From: Thermococcus paralvinellae
GTDB lineage: Archaea > Methanobacteriota_B > Thermococci > Thermococcales > Thermococcaceae
Direction: 5' to 3'
Assembly: GCF_000517445.1 (NCBI RefSeq)
Contig: NZ_CP006965.1
Span: 868,001-932,000, forward strand
Length of the DNA stretch: 64,000 nucleotides
Part shown: one piece after another, positions 35,598 through 43,779 of the stretch
Numbering within the stretch: the first letter of the stretch is position 1
How the letters are laid out: the number at the start of each line of letters is the position of its first letter
Program-made: the position numbers and the translations under genes
The notes under the pieces: model-generated
The model's database searches: none
Told to the model about the DNA's origin: nothing
What the model saw: only the letters and a program-made list of their open reading frames with translations

Positions 35598-36215
35598 ATG
35601 AAAATTGCACAGATAATAACCAGAATCAGAGAGGTCCTTGATGAGAAAGATGGGCTGAGAGAAGAGGCTTTAAAAATAACGAGAGACATTGTTAGGCTCA
35701 GTGGAGATGCAATAAAGGCTCTTCATAGAGGAGATTTCGAGTTGGCTGAGGAGAGGCTTAACAAGGCTCAGAAATTGGTTAAAAACCTTAGAGAGATGCT
35801 CAAAAACCACCAGGATTTATATTTCACAGGTTATGTTCAAAATGCTCACCAGGAGTTTGTGGAAGCGATACTTTTTTACAGCTATCTGAAAGGTAAGGAA
35901 TTTCCTTCACCAACAGAGCTCGGAATTCCAGAGGCAGATTATGCTCTAGGTATTGGAGATTTTATTGGTGAGTTGAGAAGATATTTCTTGATTCTGCTTA
36001 TGAATGGGGACATTGCAAAGGCAGAAGAGGTTTATCATTTCATGGAGAGTATTTATGAAGAACTCATGACTCTAGAGTATCCAAAAGGTTTGGTAAACAT
36101 AAGACAGAAGCAGGATCAGGCTCGCTATATTTTGGAAAGGACACTTGAAGACCTGACGAGAGCTAAAATAAGTAAAGCTTTGGAGAAAAAACTCGAAGAG
36201 GCTTTGAAGAGATGA
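35598..36215 (+). CDS. Translin-family RNA/DNA-binding protein
   Basis: 205 residues, nearly all helical. [33 protein letters not shown] followed by [27 protein letters not shown], then [29 protein letters not shown], is the translin signature. Eukaryotic translin with TRAX trims RNA in RNA interference and tRNA maturation; archaeal single-family members are likely RNA or single-strand DNA binders or ribonucleases. ATG 35598 follows GGTGA at 35588-35592. The ATGA overlap couples it to endonuclease V, then to riboflavin kinase and a membrane protein. Confidence 0.88.
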   Translation: MKIAQIITRIREVLDEKDGLREEALKITRDIVRLSGDAIKALHRGDFELAEERLNKAQKLVKNLREMLKNHQDLYFTGYVQNAHQEFVEAILFYSYLKGKEFPSPTELGIPEADYALGIGDFIGELRRYFLILLMNGDIAKAEEVYHFMESIYEELMTLEYPKGLVNIRQKQDQARYILERTLEDLTRAKISKALEKKLEEALKR

Positions 36216-36793
36216 GTAAGGCTAATGTGAATTTCAAAAAGATTGCTGAACTTCAAAGAAAGCTCAGCAAAGGGATAGTTGAAAAACCGTTAGATATTTC
36301 AAAAATTAAAACAATAGGTGCTGTTGACGTTTCATATAAAAAAGACAAAGCAAGGGTAGCTTTTGTCTTATGCTCTTTTCCATCATGCGAGGTTTTAAAA
36401 ACCAAAGTCGTTGATACTAGCGTTGATTTTCCATATGTTCCAACATTTTTCTTTTTGAGAGAAACGAGACCCGTTTTGTTAGCACTTAAGGGAAAAAGCT
36501 TTGATGTCCTTCTGGTTGAGGGACACGGTAAGGCTCATCCAAGAGGCTATGGTTTAGCCTCCCACATTGGTTTGTTGCTTAAAAAACCAACGATTGGAGT
36601 TGCTAAGAAACCTTTGAGAGGTTATCCAGAGAGTTCCCTAATAAAAGTGGGAAAAGCTTATGTAAGCGTTGGAAATTTAATTGATTTGAACTCTGCAGCA
36701 AAAATTGTAGAGATGGTGAATGAGAACGGCTATCCGAAGCCACTTAAAATTGCAGATAAACTTTCAAAAGGTGCTGAAAATGAAAAAACTTAA
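36212..36793 (+). CDS. nfi: Endonuclease V
   Basis: Cuts DNA (or RNA) one base 3' of deoxyinosine, starting repair of deaminated adenine. 193 residues, RNase H-like fold: [16 protein letters not shown] (first Asp), [18 protein letters not shown] with the Pro-Tyr-Val-Pro wedge ([13 protein letters not shown]), [23 protein letters not shown], and GVAKKPL. Starts at ATG 36212 inside the translin stop; runs 14 bases into the next gene. Deamination is fast at high temperature, so the gene is standard in hyperthermophiles. Confidence 0.93.
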   Translation: MSKANVNFKKIAELQRKLSKGIVEKPLDISKIKTIGAVDVSYKKDKARVAFVLCSFPSCEVLKTKVVDTSVDFPYVPTFFFLRETRPVLLALKGKSFDVLLVEGHGKAHPRGYGLASHIGLLLKKPTIGVAKKPLRGYPESSLIKVGKAYVSVGNLIDLNSAAKIVEMVNENGYPKPLKIADKLSKGAENEKT

Positions 36794-37415
36794 ATTAATT
36801 CTTCAAATTGCAAAAAACGGTGCAATTGGTGAGAAAACTAGAATCACTCTTAGGGAGCTAGCAAAAGAACTTGGGGTTTCTCCCCAAACTGTTTTAAGAT
36901 GGCTCGATGAGCTTGAAAAAGATGGGTATATAGCACGTACAGTTGAAGGGAAGAAAACTTCCATTGAGCTGACTGACAAAGCTCTAAAGTATTTAGAGGA
37001 GCTTTATGAGGAACTTTCAAAGGTTTTGTACCAAGGAGTAATAATTGGTGAAGTTGTTTCTGGACTTGGAGAGGGGGCATACTATGTGAAACAGTATACT
37101 CCTCTAATTAAGGAGTATCTCGGATTTGAACCCTACCCCGGTACGCTTAATGTAAAGATAATATTTCCAAAGACTATTTTTGATGCCCTATGTAACGTTA
37201 AGCCAATCCTAATTCCAGGTTTTGTCAAAAATGGAAGAACCTTTGGGGATGTTAAAGCATACAGAGTCAAAATCAATGGAATTGAGGGTGCTATAGTGAT
37301 ACCTTCTAGAACAATACATCCTCCAAAGATCGCTGAAATTATAGCTCCTGTTTATCTAAGAAAGGAGCTTAACTTGAAAGATGGGTCAAGAATAAAGCTG
37401 AAGGTGATAGGATGA
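36780..37415 (+). CDS. ribK: CTP-dependent riboflavin kinase with N-terminal HTH (RbkR type)
   Basis: Bifunctional in the known family: an N-terminal winged helix (residues about 1-75; [26 protein letters not shown]) and a C-terminal archaeal riboflavin kinase domain that uses CTP to make FMN ([49 protein letters not shown]). Proteins of this build (RbkR) also regulate riboflavin genes, so it is both enzyme and regulator. ATG 36780 follows GGTG and matches the length of single HTH plus kinase; a longer frame to 36720 overlaps nfi. ATGA overlap with the next gene. Confidence 0.92.
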   Translation: MKKLKLILQIAKNGAIGEKTRITLRELAKELGVSPQTVLRWLDELEKDGYIARTVEGKKTSIELTDKALKYLEELYEELSKVLYQGVIIGEVVSGLGEGAYYVKQYTPLIKEYLGFEPYPGTLNVKIIFPKTIFDALCNVKPILIPGFVKNGRTFGDVKAYRVKINGIEGAIVIPSRTIHPPKIAEIIAPVYLRKELNLKDGSRIKLKVIG

Positions 37416-37936
37416 AGGAAAGAATCATGAGCATACTTGGTTTTGGAGGATTGGGTGTGACTTTAAGCTTTTTCTTAATTGTTTTGCTTTACCCCTCATA
37501 CACAGCGATGGAAAAATTGATGCCTATTTACCTTGGTGGAATGCTTTTCGGTTGCATATTAGGGATTTTCAAAGCTAAACTTAATGCCAGCGGTTATGCA
37601 TTCATTCTGGGATTTTCAATAACGGCAATGCTTTATTTAATATGGATGCACTTTCCGTTCACAATGGTTTATTCATTTGCATTTTTAGCTATAGTAGTCT
37701 TCGTTATGTGGATTGTTGAGTCAAAGAGTACACTAGATATAACAGTTGTCCCTTTCGCGTATTTTGGAGGATTTATCCTTGCAAATTTAATCTTTAGAAA
37801 TGTTGAAATGTATAAGATTGAAGGGTCGATAATGAGTGTTGTTCTAGTTGGAGTTGCAGGCGCTGGAGTTAGTTTGATCATGGGGCTCTTTAGGGCATTT
37901 ATGGAGATATCTCAATCATTCAGGAAGAAGATTTAA
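37412..37936 (+). CDS. Membrane protein of unknown function
   Basis: 174 residues with about six membrane helices and short loops; no recognised family. The start overlaps the riboflavin kinase stop (ATGA), so it is translated last in the translin-nfi-ribK operon. Because it is coupled to a riboflavin kinase, a role in flavin transport is tempting but not supported by any motif. Confidence 0.75.
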   Translation: MKERIMSILGFGGLGVTLSFFLIVLLYPSYTAMEKLMPIYLGGMLFGCILGIFKAKLNASGYAFILGFSITAMLYLIWMHFPFTMVYSFAFLAIVVFVMWIVESKSTLDITVVPFAYFGGFILANLIFRNVEMYKIEGSIMSVVLVGVAGAGVSLIMGLFRAFMEISQSFRKKI

Positions 37937-37969
37937 AAACAGAGAAGAGAATTTACTTTGGTGGTTGAG

Positions 37970-38179
37970 ATGGTAATGAGACTATCAAAACTTTATGGGA
38001 AGCAGATATATAACACAAAAGGATACTACGTTGGCTATGTTGATGAAGTTCTGATTGATATTGACAGAGGCTACGGAAAGGTTTTAGCTCTTGGACTACC
38101 AGGGGAAAAGGTTGGAATACCCTACGATAGGGTCACAGCAATTGGAGATATAATATTGGTAAAGGCAAAAGAAGAGTAG
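37970..38179 (+). CDS. PRC-barrel domain protein
   Basis: 69 residues made of one PRC barrel: RLSKLYGKQIYNTKGYYVGYVDEVLIDIDRGYGKVLAL, then GIPYDRVTAIGDIILVK. Archaeal stand-alone PRC-barrel proteins act as adaptors; some pair with FtsZ-based division factors (CdpB), others with RNA processing. Start: ATG 37970 with GGTGG at 37960-37964; ATG 37976 is also possible. It ends four bases before the end of the convergent RCK-DHH gene. Confidence 0.85.
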   Translation: MVMRLSKLYGKQIYNTKGYYVGYVDEVLIDIDRGYGKVLALGLPGEKVGIPYDRVTAIGDIILVKAKEE

Positions 38180-38183
38180 TCTT

Positions 38184-39647
38184 TCAACTCTCCTTTATTC
38201 CTAATGCTTCTAAGAACTTTTCTGTTATTGCTTCTTCAGCCAGTCTAAGCAGGGAACTTTTGTCCTTTGCTAGTTTGAATATTCCTAGGCTAATTCTGGC
38301 TCCCCCTGATTGGGCATGTCCTCCTCCACTTCCTATCTCACCGAAAGCTTCTTTGAGAACCTTTCCAATGTTGACTCTAACATCCCTTGTTCGTGCAGAG
38401 ATTTCTATTCTGTCATCCACTATCCCAAACACAAGAACTGTGGTTATACCCTCAAGCCTGAGAAGGAAATCAGCAGATTCTGCTATGGCATCTCTGTTTG
38501 TTATAAAACCCACATTTGAAATGACAACATTTTTGTATATCTTTCTGTTGAGAATTGCTCTGGCGAGAATTTCGGCAGTCTCTGTCGAGATGTCTGGATG
38601 CTCAATTTTATCGAGCAGCTCGTAGTTGACTTTCTCTGCTAAGAATTCAATGGCTTTTAAATCCACATGACTAAGTTTTGAAAACTTTTTTGTGTCGACA
38701 TAAATTCCATAGAACAAGCCTGTAGATAATGTTTCATTTAACGGTAAATTTAGAGCCTTAAAGTATTCAGCGAGTATCGATGATGTTGAGTTGACTTCTG
38801 GTCTTATGTCTACAAATGCATCAGAGGGTAGTTTTTCTTTGAGGCTTTGAAGAATTTGGTGGTGGTCAATGATAATTTGAATATTGTTAAGATCGTCCTC
38901 TTCAAGAATTGTGAGATTGCCATTTGGCTGACAATCTATGAGGGCAATGAAAGGATACCTCTTGATCTCATAGGAACCTCTTGAAACTTTGCTCATGTCC
39001 ACTCCAAGAACGTTTAGAAGAGCCTTATTTTCATGATGGGTTACTTCACCACCATACACTATATGAGCTTTTAATCCAAAGTTTTGAGCTATAGCTTTTA
39101 GTGCTGCTGCACTTGCCATGGAATCCGGGTCGGGGTTGTCGTGCATAATAATCAAGAGCGCATCCCCTTTCTGTTTGAGTTCTTGAAGCTTCTTAGCAAG
39201 CAGGTTTGCATTTTTCTTTTCGCCAAACATTTCAACTATCTCAACAATGACCTTGGAAATTGCTTTTCTTGGAGATACAGCATAATCTATTTTAACTTCA
39301 GTTTCAAATTCCTCTTTCATTTGATTTGCAATATCTTCTGGGGTAATGTCATCTGGAAGAATAGTAAGAATTGGGATTGTCTTGTTATTTGAGCGTATGA
39401 CTTGAATGGTTCGCTTTATTGTTGGAACATCCATTGTCGTAATGATTGCCAAATCTGCCTTGTCTATATGTGCCTTAAGGAGCGTGGCGGTATATGAAAA
39501 ATCTCCATGAACAACTTGAAAACCACTTTCAGCTAATGATTTAGCTCGCAACTCATCTTTTTCAATGATTGTGACCTCAAATTCTCCTTTCAAGGCCTCT
39601 GCGATGGTTCTTCCAATTGCACCCCCGCCAAGTATAAGCACTTTCAT
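38184..39647 (-). CDS. RCK_N (TrkA-N) and DHH/DHHA1 phosphoesterase fusion
   Basis: 487 residues from ATG 39647 (MKVLILGGGAIGRTIAEAL), which follows GGTGAG. Residues 1-120 are a Rossmann RCK_N domain as in K+-channel regulators. Then a DHH phosphoesterase: MHDNPDPDSMASAAALKAI, IALIDCQPNGN, IIDHHQIL; and a DHHA1 end with GEIGSGGGHAQSGGARIS. DHH/DHHA1 enzymes degrade nanoRNA or cyclic dinucleotides (c-di-AMP), and RCK domains often respond to nucleotides, so a link between nucleotide turnover and ion balance is plausible. The longer frame (to 39734) runs into the box C/D sRNA just upstream. Confidence 0.88.
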   Translation of the reverse strand: MKVLILGGGAIGRTIAEALKGEFEVTIIEKDELRAKSLAESGFQVVHGDFSYTATLLKAHIDKADLAIITTMDVPTIKRTIQVIRSNNKTIPILTILPDDITPEDIANQMKEEFETEVKIDYAVSPRKAISKVIVEIVEMFGEKKNANLLAKKLQELKQKGDALLIIMHDNPDPDSMASAAALKAIAQNFGLKAHIVYGGEVTHHENKALLNVLGVDMSKVSRGSYEIKRYPFIALIDCQPNGNLTILEEDDLNNIQIIIDHHQILQSLKEKLPSDAFVDIRPEVNSTSSILAEYFKALNLPLNETLSTGLFYGIYVDTKKFSKLSHVDLKAIEFLAEKVNYELLDKIEHPDISTETAEILARAILNRKIYKNVVISNVGFITNRDAIAESADFLLRLEGITTVLVFGIVDDRIEISARTRDVRVNIGKVLKEAFGEIGSGGGHAQSGGARISLGIFKLAKDKSSLLRLAEEAITEKFLEALGIKES

Positions 39648-39725
39648 TTTTCTCACCATATCCATAATCATCAAACCTAAATCACTATATTGAACATTAG
39701 ATTGAGTTTTAACACTTTTGCAAAA

Positions 39726-39784
39726 ACTCAGCACTCAAGATCGTCATCATTGCATGGCTCAGTTCTGCCGAGATCATCACCCAC
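39726..39784 (-). ncRNA. Box C/D sRNA (2'-O-methylation guide)
   Basis: Minus strand: box C GTGATGA (39774-39780), 11-base spacer, box D' CTGA (39759-39762), 8-base gap, box C' ATGATGA (39744-39750), 12-base spacer, box D CTGA (39728-39731). Box consensus and spacer lengths are ideal for archaeal sRNAs, which bind L7Ae, Nop5 and fibrillarin. By the fifth-base rule the D guide predicts methylation at the C of target CACTCAAGATCG (fifth base), and the D' guide at the G of TTCTGCCGAGA. The targets in rRNA or tRNA are not known. The RNA lies just upstream of the RCK-DHH gene and may come from its leader. Confidence 0.78.
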
Positions 39785-39874
39785 TTAAAATGCTGTTGAT
39801 TATAGGATTTATAAACTCATTTATGATATCTATCGAAACGTTAAATTTTTAAGCTAATTGGAAGACGAGATCAC

Positions 39875-40744
39875 ATGAACACACTGATGCTTGGAGTAAC
39901 ATTATCACTGCTGTCAGCATTTGGATGGGGGCTTTCATCGATACTGCTAAAGCTTAGCATGAAAAATAAAAGCGCTGTAACCGTGAATATATCAAGGCTC
40001 TATATTATCTCAGTGGTTTATGCAATTTTCTTTACGATAGATGGAAACTGGAAGGAGATACTGAATCTGACACCTCTCCAGTTCTTGATTGCTTTTATTT
40101 CTGCACAGTTTGGATTTGTTATAGGTGATTACTTCTTTTTCAATGCTATGAAAATTATGGGTGTTTCAAGGACAGTGCCAATAACTTCATCTTATCCTCT
40201 TTGGGCAATTTTGTGGGCCTACCTGTTTCTGGGAAGGAGCATTGATGTTCAAATTATTCTTGGAGCATTTTTGATAGTTCTTGCAATTATAATTGTAAGA
40301 CAGGGAGAAATTGAGGAGCGCATGAACATGAAGGGGTTTATGTTTGCCCTCCTAGCGCCGCTGTCGTGGAGCTTTGCCATAATAACAATGGAGTGGCTCT
40401 CCTCTCAAATTTCTGCTTTTACTCTGGCTGGACTCAGAATGATGCTTGCTGCTTTAGGAATAAGTGTGTTCTTAAAGAAGTATGAAAGTGAAATAAAGGC
40501 AATTACAAAAAGAGAATTTGCAGCATTAACTGGAGCGGCGTTTTTAGGCTTGTTCGTTGGACAATATTCATTTGTAAAGGCAGTTAGTTTGGTTGGTTCT
40601 TCAATCGCAGCTCCAATTACAGCCATAAATCCAATCATTTCAGCAACATTGGCTATTCTTATTTTAAAAGAGCCTCCGAACAGCAAGATTTTGACAGGTT
40701 TAGTAATGGCAGTAATCGGTGTAGTATTGATAAGCACAGCATAA
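39875..40744 (+). CDS. EamA/DMT-family membrane transporter
   Basis: 289 residues, about ten membrane helices in two EamA repeats. SLLSAFGWGLSSILLKLSMK and the later PITSSYPLWAILWAYLFLG are the repeat marks, with PITAINPIISATLAILILKEP in the second half. Substrate unknown. ATG 39875 follows a weak site (GAGATCAC); TATA-like taaatttttaagct (about 39842-39855) suggests a near-leaderless message. It is the second family member in the window and not closely similar to the one at 3446. Followed by an H/ACA RNA. Confidence 0.85.
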   Translation: MNTLMLGVTLSLLSAFGWGLSSILLKLSMKNKSAVTVNISRLYIISVVYAIFFTIDGNWKEILNLTPLQFLIAFISAQFGFVIGDYFFFNAMKIMGVSRTVPITSSYPLWAILWAYLFLGRSIDVQIILGAFLIVLAIIIVRQGEIEERMNMKGFMFALLAPLSWSFAIITMEWLSSQISAFTLAGLRMMLAALGISVFLKKYESEIKAITKREFAALTGAAFLGLFVGQYSFVKAVSLVGSSIAAPITAINPIISATLAILILKEPPNSKILTGLVMAVIGVVLISTA

Positions 40745-40745
40745 A

Positions 40746-40756
40746 GGTTAAATTTT
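40746..40756 (+). promoter_or_regulatory. TATA-like box upstream of the two-module H/ACA RNA
   Basis: ggttaaatttt lies just after the transporter stop and about 30 bases upstream of the 5' hairpin of the H/ACA RNA, at the expected distance. Confidence 0.45.
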
Positions 40757-40779
40757 CATCATCCTAATTACTACTGCCG

Positions 40780-40936
40780 ACAGCGAGGGTACAATACCCT
40801 CGCAAGGGCTCGGTTGAACCCGCCTCCGCAAGGTATCGGGCTCGATGAGCGGAGTGTGCTCACGCCGAGCCTACAGGGCCGGTGCATCCGCCCCCGTGAG
40901 CCATGAGCGGGGTGTCTCTGTTGCCGGCCCACAGAT
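40780..40936 (+). ncRNA. Two-module H/ACA guide RNA (HgcE/HgcG-like) with a 5' hairpin
   Basis: GC-rich island. A short hairpin GCGAGGGT/ACCCTCGC (40783-40803) comes first. Module 1: GGCTCGG pairs with CCGAGCC (ending 40871), followed by TACAGG; inside, CTCCGC/GCGGAG closes an upper stem ending in ATCG-GGCT-CGAT-GA, a kink-turn. Module 2: GGGCCGG pairs with CCGGCCC, followed by ACAGAT (ACA at 40931-40933); its upper stem CCCCG/CGGGG carries TGAGCCATGAG, a K-loop. Each module has unpaired pocket sequences on both sides for rRNA pairing. Pyrococcus Pab40 (HgcG) and Pab105 (HgcE) are comparable; I cannot choose between them by eye. Confidence 0.8.
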
Positions 40937-40985
40937 TCAAAACTTTTATAATTCTCAAAGTCAATTTTAATAACTGGTGGTTATT

Positions 40986-41546
40986 ATGGTAATTCTTCCT
41001 CGTCCAATTGATCCGCGAGAAATAAAGAGAATTAGAAAAGAATTGGGAATTACTCAAGAAGAACTTGCAAGAAAAGCTGGAGTAACTCAAGCTTACATAG
41101 CTAAACTCGAGGCTGGAAAAGTTGATCCTCGACTTTCAACTTTCAATAGAATTCTTGAGGCCCTTCTTCAATGCAAGAAAGCCCGACTGAGGGCTAAAGA
41201 CGTTATGTCTTCTCCGATTATTGCGGTTAAACCCTATGATAATGTCGAGAAAGTAATCAAGCTGATGAACGAGCACAACATATCCCAAGTTCCCGTAATA
41301 GCAGGAAATAAGGTCGTAGGTTCAATAACTGATAAGGTTCTCGTGAGAAAAAGCTTAGAATATGAGGACATCTACGAGAGAAAGGCCATGGAAGTCATGG
41401 AGGAGCCTTTCCCAATAGTCAACGAGGAGGAGGACATTGAAGTTGTTAAGTATCTCCTTGAAGAGCATCCGGCTGTTATTGTGCAGAACAAAGAAGGTAA
41501 GCCCGTAGGAATAATAACCCGATCAGACTTGTTCCGACTTAAGTAA
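40986..41546 (+). CDS. XRE-type HTH regulator with paired CBS domains
   Basis: 186 residues. The helix-turn-helix (about 9-60) is IKRIRKELGITQEELARKAG, then VTQAYIAKLEAGKVDPRLS, and two CBS domains follow (DVMSSPIIAVKPYDNVEKVI; AMEVMEEPFPIVNEEEDIEV with GIITRSDLFRLK at the end). CBS pairs bind adenine nucleotides or SAM, so this is probably a nucleotide-sensing repressor. ATG 40986 follows TGGTGG; a TATA box (ttttataat, 40944-40952) sits 30 bases upstream of the leader. Its target is not evident; a box C/D sRNA starts right behind its stop on the other strand. Confidence 0.88.
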   Translation: MVILPRPIDPREIKRIRKELGITQEELARKAGVTQAYIAKLEAGKVDPRLSTFNRILEALLQCKKARLRAKDVMSSPIIAVKPYDNVEKVIKLMNEHNISQVPVIAGNKVVGSITDKVLVRKSLEYEDIYERKAMEVMEEPFPIVNEEEDIEVVKYLLEEHPAVIVQNKEGKPVGIITRSDLFRLK

Positions 41547-41598
41547 TCAGCCAGCCGTCCATTCATCATCTCTCAGCGTCGGAAGGCCTCATCCCCAG
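41545..41598 (-). ncRNA. Box C/D sRNA
   Basis: Minus strand: box C GGGATGA (41589-41595, one base off the RTGATGA consensus), 12-base spacer, box D' CTGA (41573-41576), 3-base gap, box C' ATGATGA (41563-41569), 12-base spacer, box D CTGA (41547-41550). Two 12-base guides and the short D'-C' gap are standard for archaeal guides. The fifth-base rule predicts methylation of the C in target CCAGCCGTCCAT and of the G in CGTCGGAAGGCC (fifth base in each). Box D touches the stop of the HTH-CBS gene on the other strand. Targets not identified. Confidence 0.65.
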
Positions 41599-41627
41599 TA
41601 GACTATTCCTGCTGCAGTTTTTAAGTT

Positions 41628-42215
41628 TTAATCTTTGATTTTCTCCCATTTCTTTATGCTATCCTCCAATGCTTTTCTAACAACTTTTCCAATGGACATT
41701 CCAATTTCAGTTGCAGTTCCAGCCCACTCTTCGCTTCCCTCGTAAGCAAACACTCCAATCCCATCGCTTGTTGTTCCCGTTGCGTTATAGCCAAGCTTCA
41801 GCAGGGTGTAAGTTTTTGCTTCTGTTGCAGTCATTATAGCATTTGCCAATGCTCCAATGGTTAGACCCTCATGTATTATGAGAGCAATGTTTATAGTTCC
41901 AGGCTTCCATGGCGGAGGATCATCACCCGCTATCGCAGGATTTGTTATTCCTGCCGTTATATATGCCTCAACTCTCCCGCTTTTTGCATGGGCGAGAACT
42001 TTTGGAATATCTGCTGCTGTCATAAAGCCTACAAAATTCTCTAACCCATTTTGTTTTTCAAAATTGAGGCAATCCTCTTTATAATTCCCATTGTAGTTCT
42101 TGTGAACCTTCATAAAGAAGAAGCCGTTAGCCTTGAATAACCCACCGTTATGGGGGGCATTGCTTAAGCTAAGCATCGGTTCTTTGAAGGGGTGAATATA
42201 GTGTTTGCCGAGCAT
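41628..42215 (-). CDS. cbiZ: Adenosylcobinamide amidohydrolase
   Basis: Cuts the aminopropanol side chain from salvaged cobinamides to give adenosylcobyric acid, letting archaea rebuild them with their own loop. 195 residues from ATG 42215 (MLGKHYIHPFKEP). NAPHNGGLF, GFMTAADIPKVLAHAKSGRVEAYITAGITNPAIAGD, ALANAIMTATEAKTYTLLKLG and ATGTTSDGIGVF are typical CbiZ. The frame extends to a TTG at 42257, but a TATA box (acttaaaagta on the minus strand, about 42271-42281) would start transcription near 42250, so the shorter protein fits better. First gene of the cobamide region and divergent to a small membrane gene. Confidence 0.92.
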   Translation of the reverse strand: MLGKHYIHPFKEPMLSLSNAPHNGGLFKANGFFFMKVHKNYNGNYKEDCLNFEKQNGLENFVGFMTAADIPKVLAHAKSGRVEAYITAGITNPAIAGDDPPPWKPGTINIALIIHEGLTIGALANAIMTATEAKTYTLLKLGYNATGTTSDGIGVFAYEGSEEWAGTATEIGMSIGKVVRKALEDSIKKWEKIKD

Positions 42216-42320
42216 GGATTTTAATACCCCTTTTCGTTTAAGAGCTTGACGATGCAAAAGTTTCGGAATACTTTTAAGTATTAGTGAGAAAAATGGATGA
42301 TTGTATTGGGGGGTGTTAAA

Positions 42321-42614
42321 ATGGATCCAATGGAAAAGATGTTTGATGAGGCCGCAAAGAATCCCAAGATGAGAAAAAAGATAAAAGTAAAAGCGATGCT
42401 TTCACTTATTCTGTTTGTTGTGTTCCTCTTAGCACTGTTTACTGCTATAGGCATGCTATGGGCTACAAAAAACGGAACGTTCCTCGGAATGACAAAGGCT
42501 CAAATCTTTGCAATTAGAACAAAAGTCGCCCTCATTATGAACATCCTTATCATTGCCCACATCATAGTCAACAGAAAAGTTTTCATCAAGGAACTAAAGG
42601 TTCTTTTTGGATGA
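42321..42614 (+). CDS. Small two-helix membrane protein
   Basis: 97 residues from ATG 42321, preceded by GGGGGGTG. The N-terminal 30 residues are charged (MDPMEKMFDEAAKNPKMRKK), then two membrane helices (about 29-49 and 68-86). No family recognised. It is between cbiZ and cobT, but runs on the other strand, so a link to corrinoid handling is only positional. Confidence 0.7.
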   Translation: MDPMEKMFDEAAKNPKMRKKIKVKAMLSLILFVVFLLALFTAIGMLWATKNGTFLGMTKAQIFAIRTKVALIMNILIIAHIIVNRKVFIKELKVLFG

Positions 42615-42684
42615 TTTTGTCTGTTTTATTTTTTGTTGCTCTAAAAATGTAAAGTGAAAGTAAAAATACAGAAAAACAACGAAT

Positions 42685-43686
42685 TCAAGCTTTTCCCCCA
42701 ATCTTCATTAGCCTTTCATAAAGCTCATCAACCTTCTTTGCGACATCTTCAACAGTAAAGCCTTTCTTAACGGCCAGCCAAACTGCTCCTCCTGCTCCCA
42801 CGCCTTCTTTCACATAGCCCCTCTCATAATCTTGCAGACCCTTAAACCTGCTCTTTGAAAAATCAAGCTCGGCATAGTAGTAAATTATACTGATGTCTTT
42901 TGCTGTCTCCTTGAACGTTGAACTCTCATCATTTACAACCCACTTCGTCGTAGCAATCATGAATCTGCTCAAATCTTCTCCCATTGCCTTGAGGAGAGCA
43001 ACTACTGCAAGCATTTGAGTTCCACCAGCTAAGACAACTTTGCCCTTAAATCCTTGAGAAATCCCAATAACCGTTGCCATCATTGGATCGCCGAACTCTT
43101 CCAATGCTCTTAAAGGATCATCTTTGAGATCTCCTTTCTCAACGCCAGCTCTCTTGAAGCCCTCCATGATTACCTTCTCCTTCAAGTTTTGTGGATTGTT
43201 TGGCGAAGCTGATGAAGTTCTTGCCCTATATCCCAAAGCCCAGAGAACTGCTTGAGCCGTTGTAGTTCCTCCAGGTGTTGATTCCCCAATTACAATTTCT
43301 TTTAATCCGAGCTTGTTTAGTTGATCTCCAAAGAGTTTGGCCTTTTCTATGATTTCCCTGGCCTCTGGAAGAGCTTTTTGTTTTCTAAAGTCTCTTCCAA
43401 CAGCATCACTTATGTGAACATGAGGAACTAATGGAGCTAGATATGTACCTCCCCTAACAATTACAATTGGAAAATCCGCCAACTCTTTAGCGGCTTTTGT
43501 GATTATAGCCGGTGTTGGGTGACCTTCTGGGGTAACGGGGATAACATCAATGATTTTAGGCTTTTCATAAAACAGATATTCGGCATCTGCCGGAGGAGTC
43601 AGCTTTGTCAGTTCTGGTGTTGCTCCAGCAACACTTATTCCTGAAATTGTGCTTATCTCAGTATTTCCCAAAACTACCAGCATCAT
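42685..43686 (-). CDS. cobT: Nicotinate-nucleotide:lower-ligand phosphoribosyltransferase, archaeal CobT
   Basis: Makes alpha-ribazole phosphate, the lower ligand for the cobamide. 333 residues of the archaeal UPF0284/CobT group: [77 protein letters not shown] and [16 protein letters not shown] 43686 follows GAGGTGG; an upstream codon at 43704 overlaps. Its promoter region (43687-43779) is shared with the divergent BtuF gene. The base used is not predictable; many archaea accept several. Confidence 0.9.
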   Translation of the reverse strand: MMLVVLGNTEISTISGISVAGATPELTKLTPPADAEYLFYEKPKIIDVIPVTPEGHPTPAIITKAAKELADFPIVIVRGGTYLAPLVPHVHISDAVGRDFRKQKALPEAREIIEKAKLFGDQLNKLGLKEIVIGESTPGGTTTAQAVLWALGYRARTSSASPNNPQNLKEKVIMEGFKRAGVEKGDLKDDPLRALEEFGDPMMATVIGISQGFKGKVVLAGGTQMLAVVALLKAMGEDLSRFMIATTKWVVNDESSTFKETAKDISIIYYYAELDFSKSRFKGLQDYERGYVKEGVGAGGAVWLAVKKGFTVEDVAKKVDELYERLMKIGGKA

Positions 43687-43779
43687 GGTTACCACCTCTG
43701 GCAATTTTATCCAACAAACTTATATACCCTTCGCCTATATTTTTGCTGAAGATTGGACAAATAATCCAAGGTGGGAATC

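Noticed and set aside
38184-39734. Longer start of the RCK-DHH protein
   Set aside because: The added residues come from a box C/D sRNA and a leader; the family begins at MKVLILGGG, which has a ribosome-binding site.
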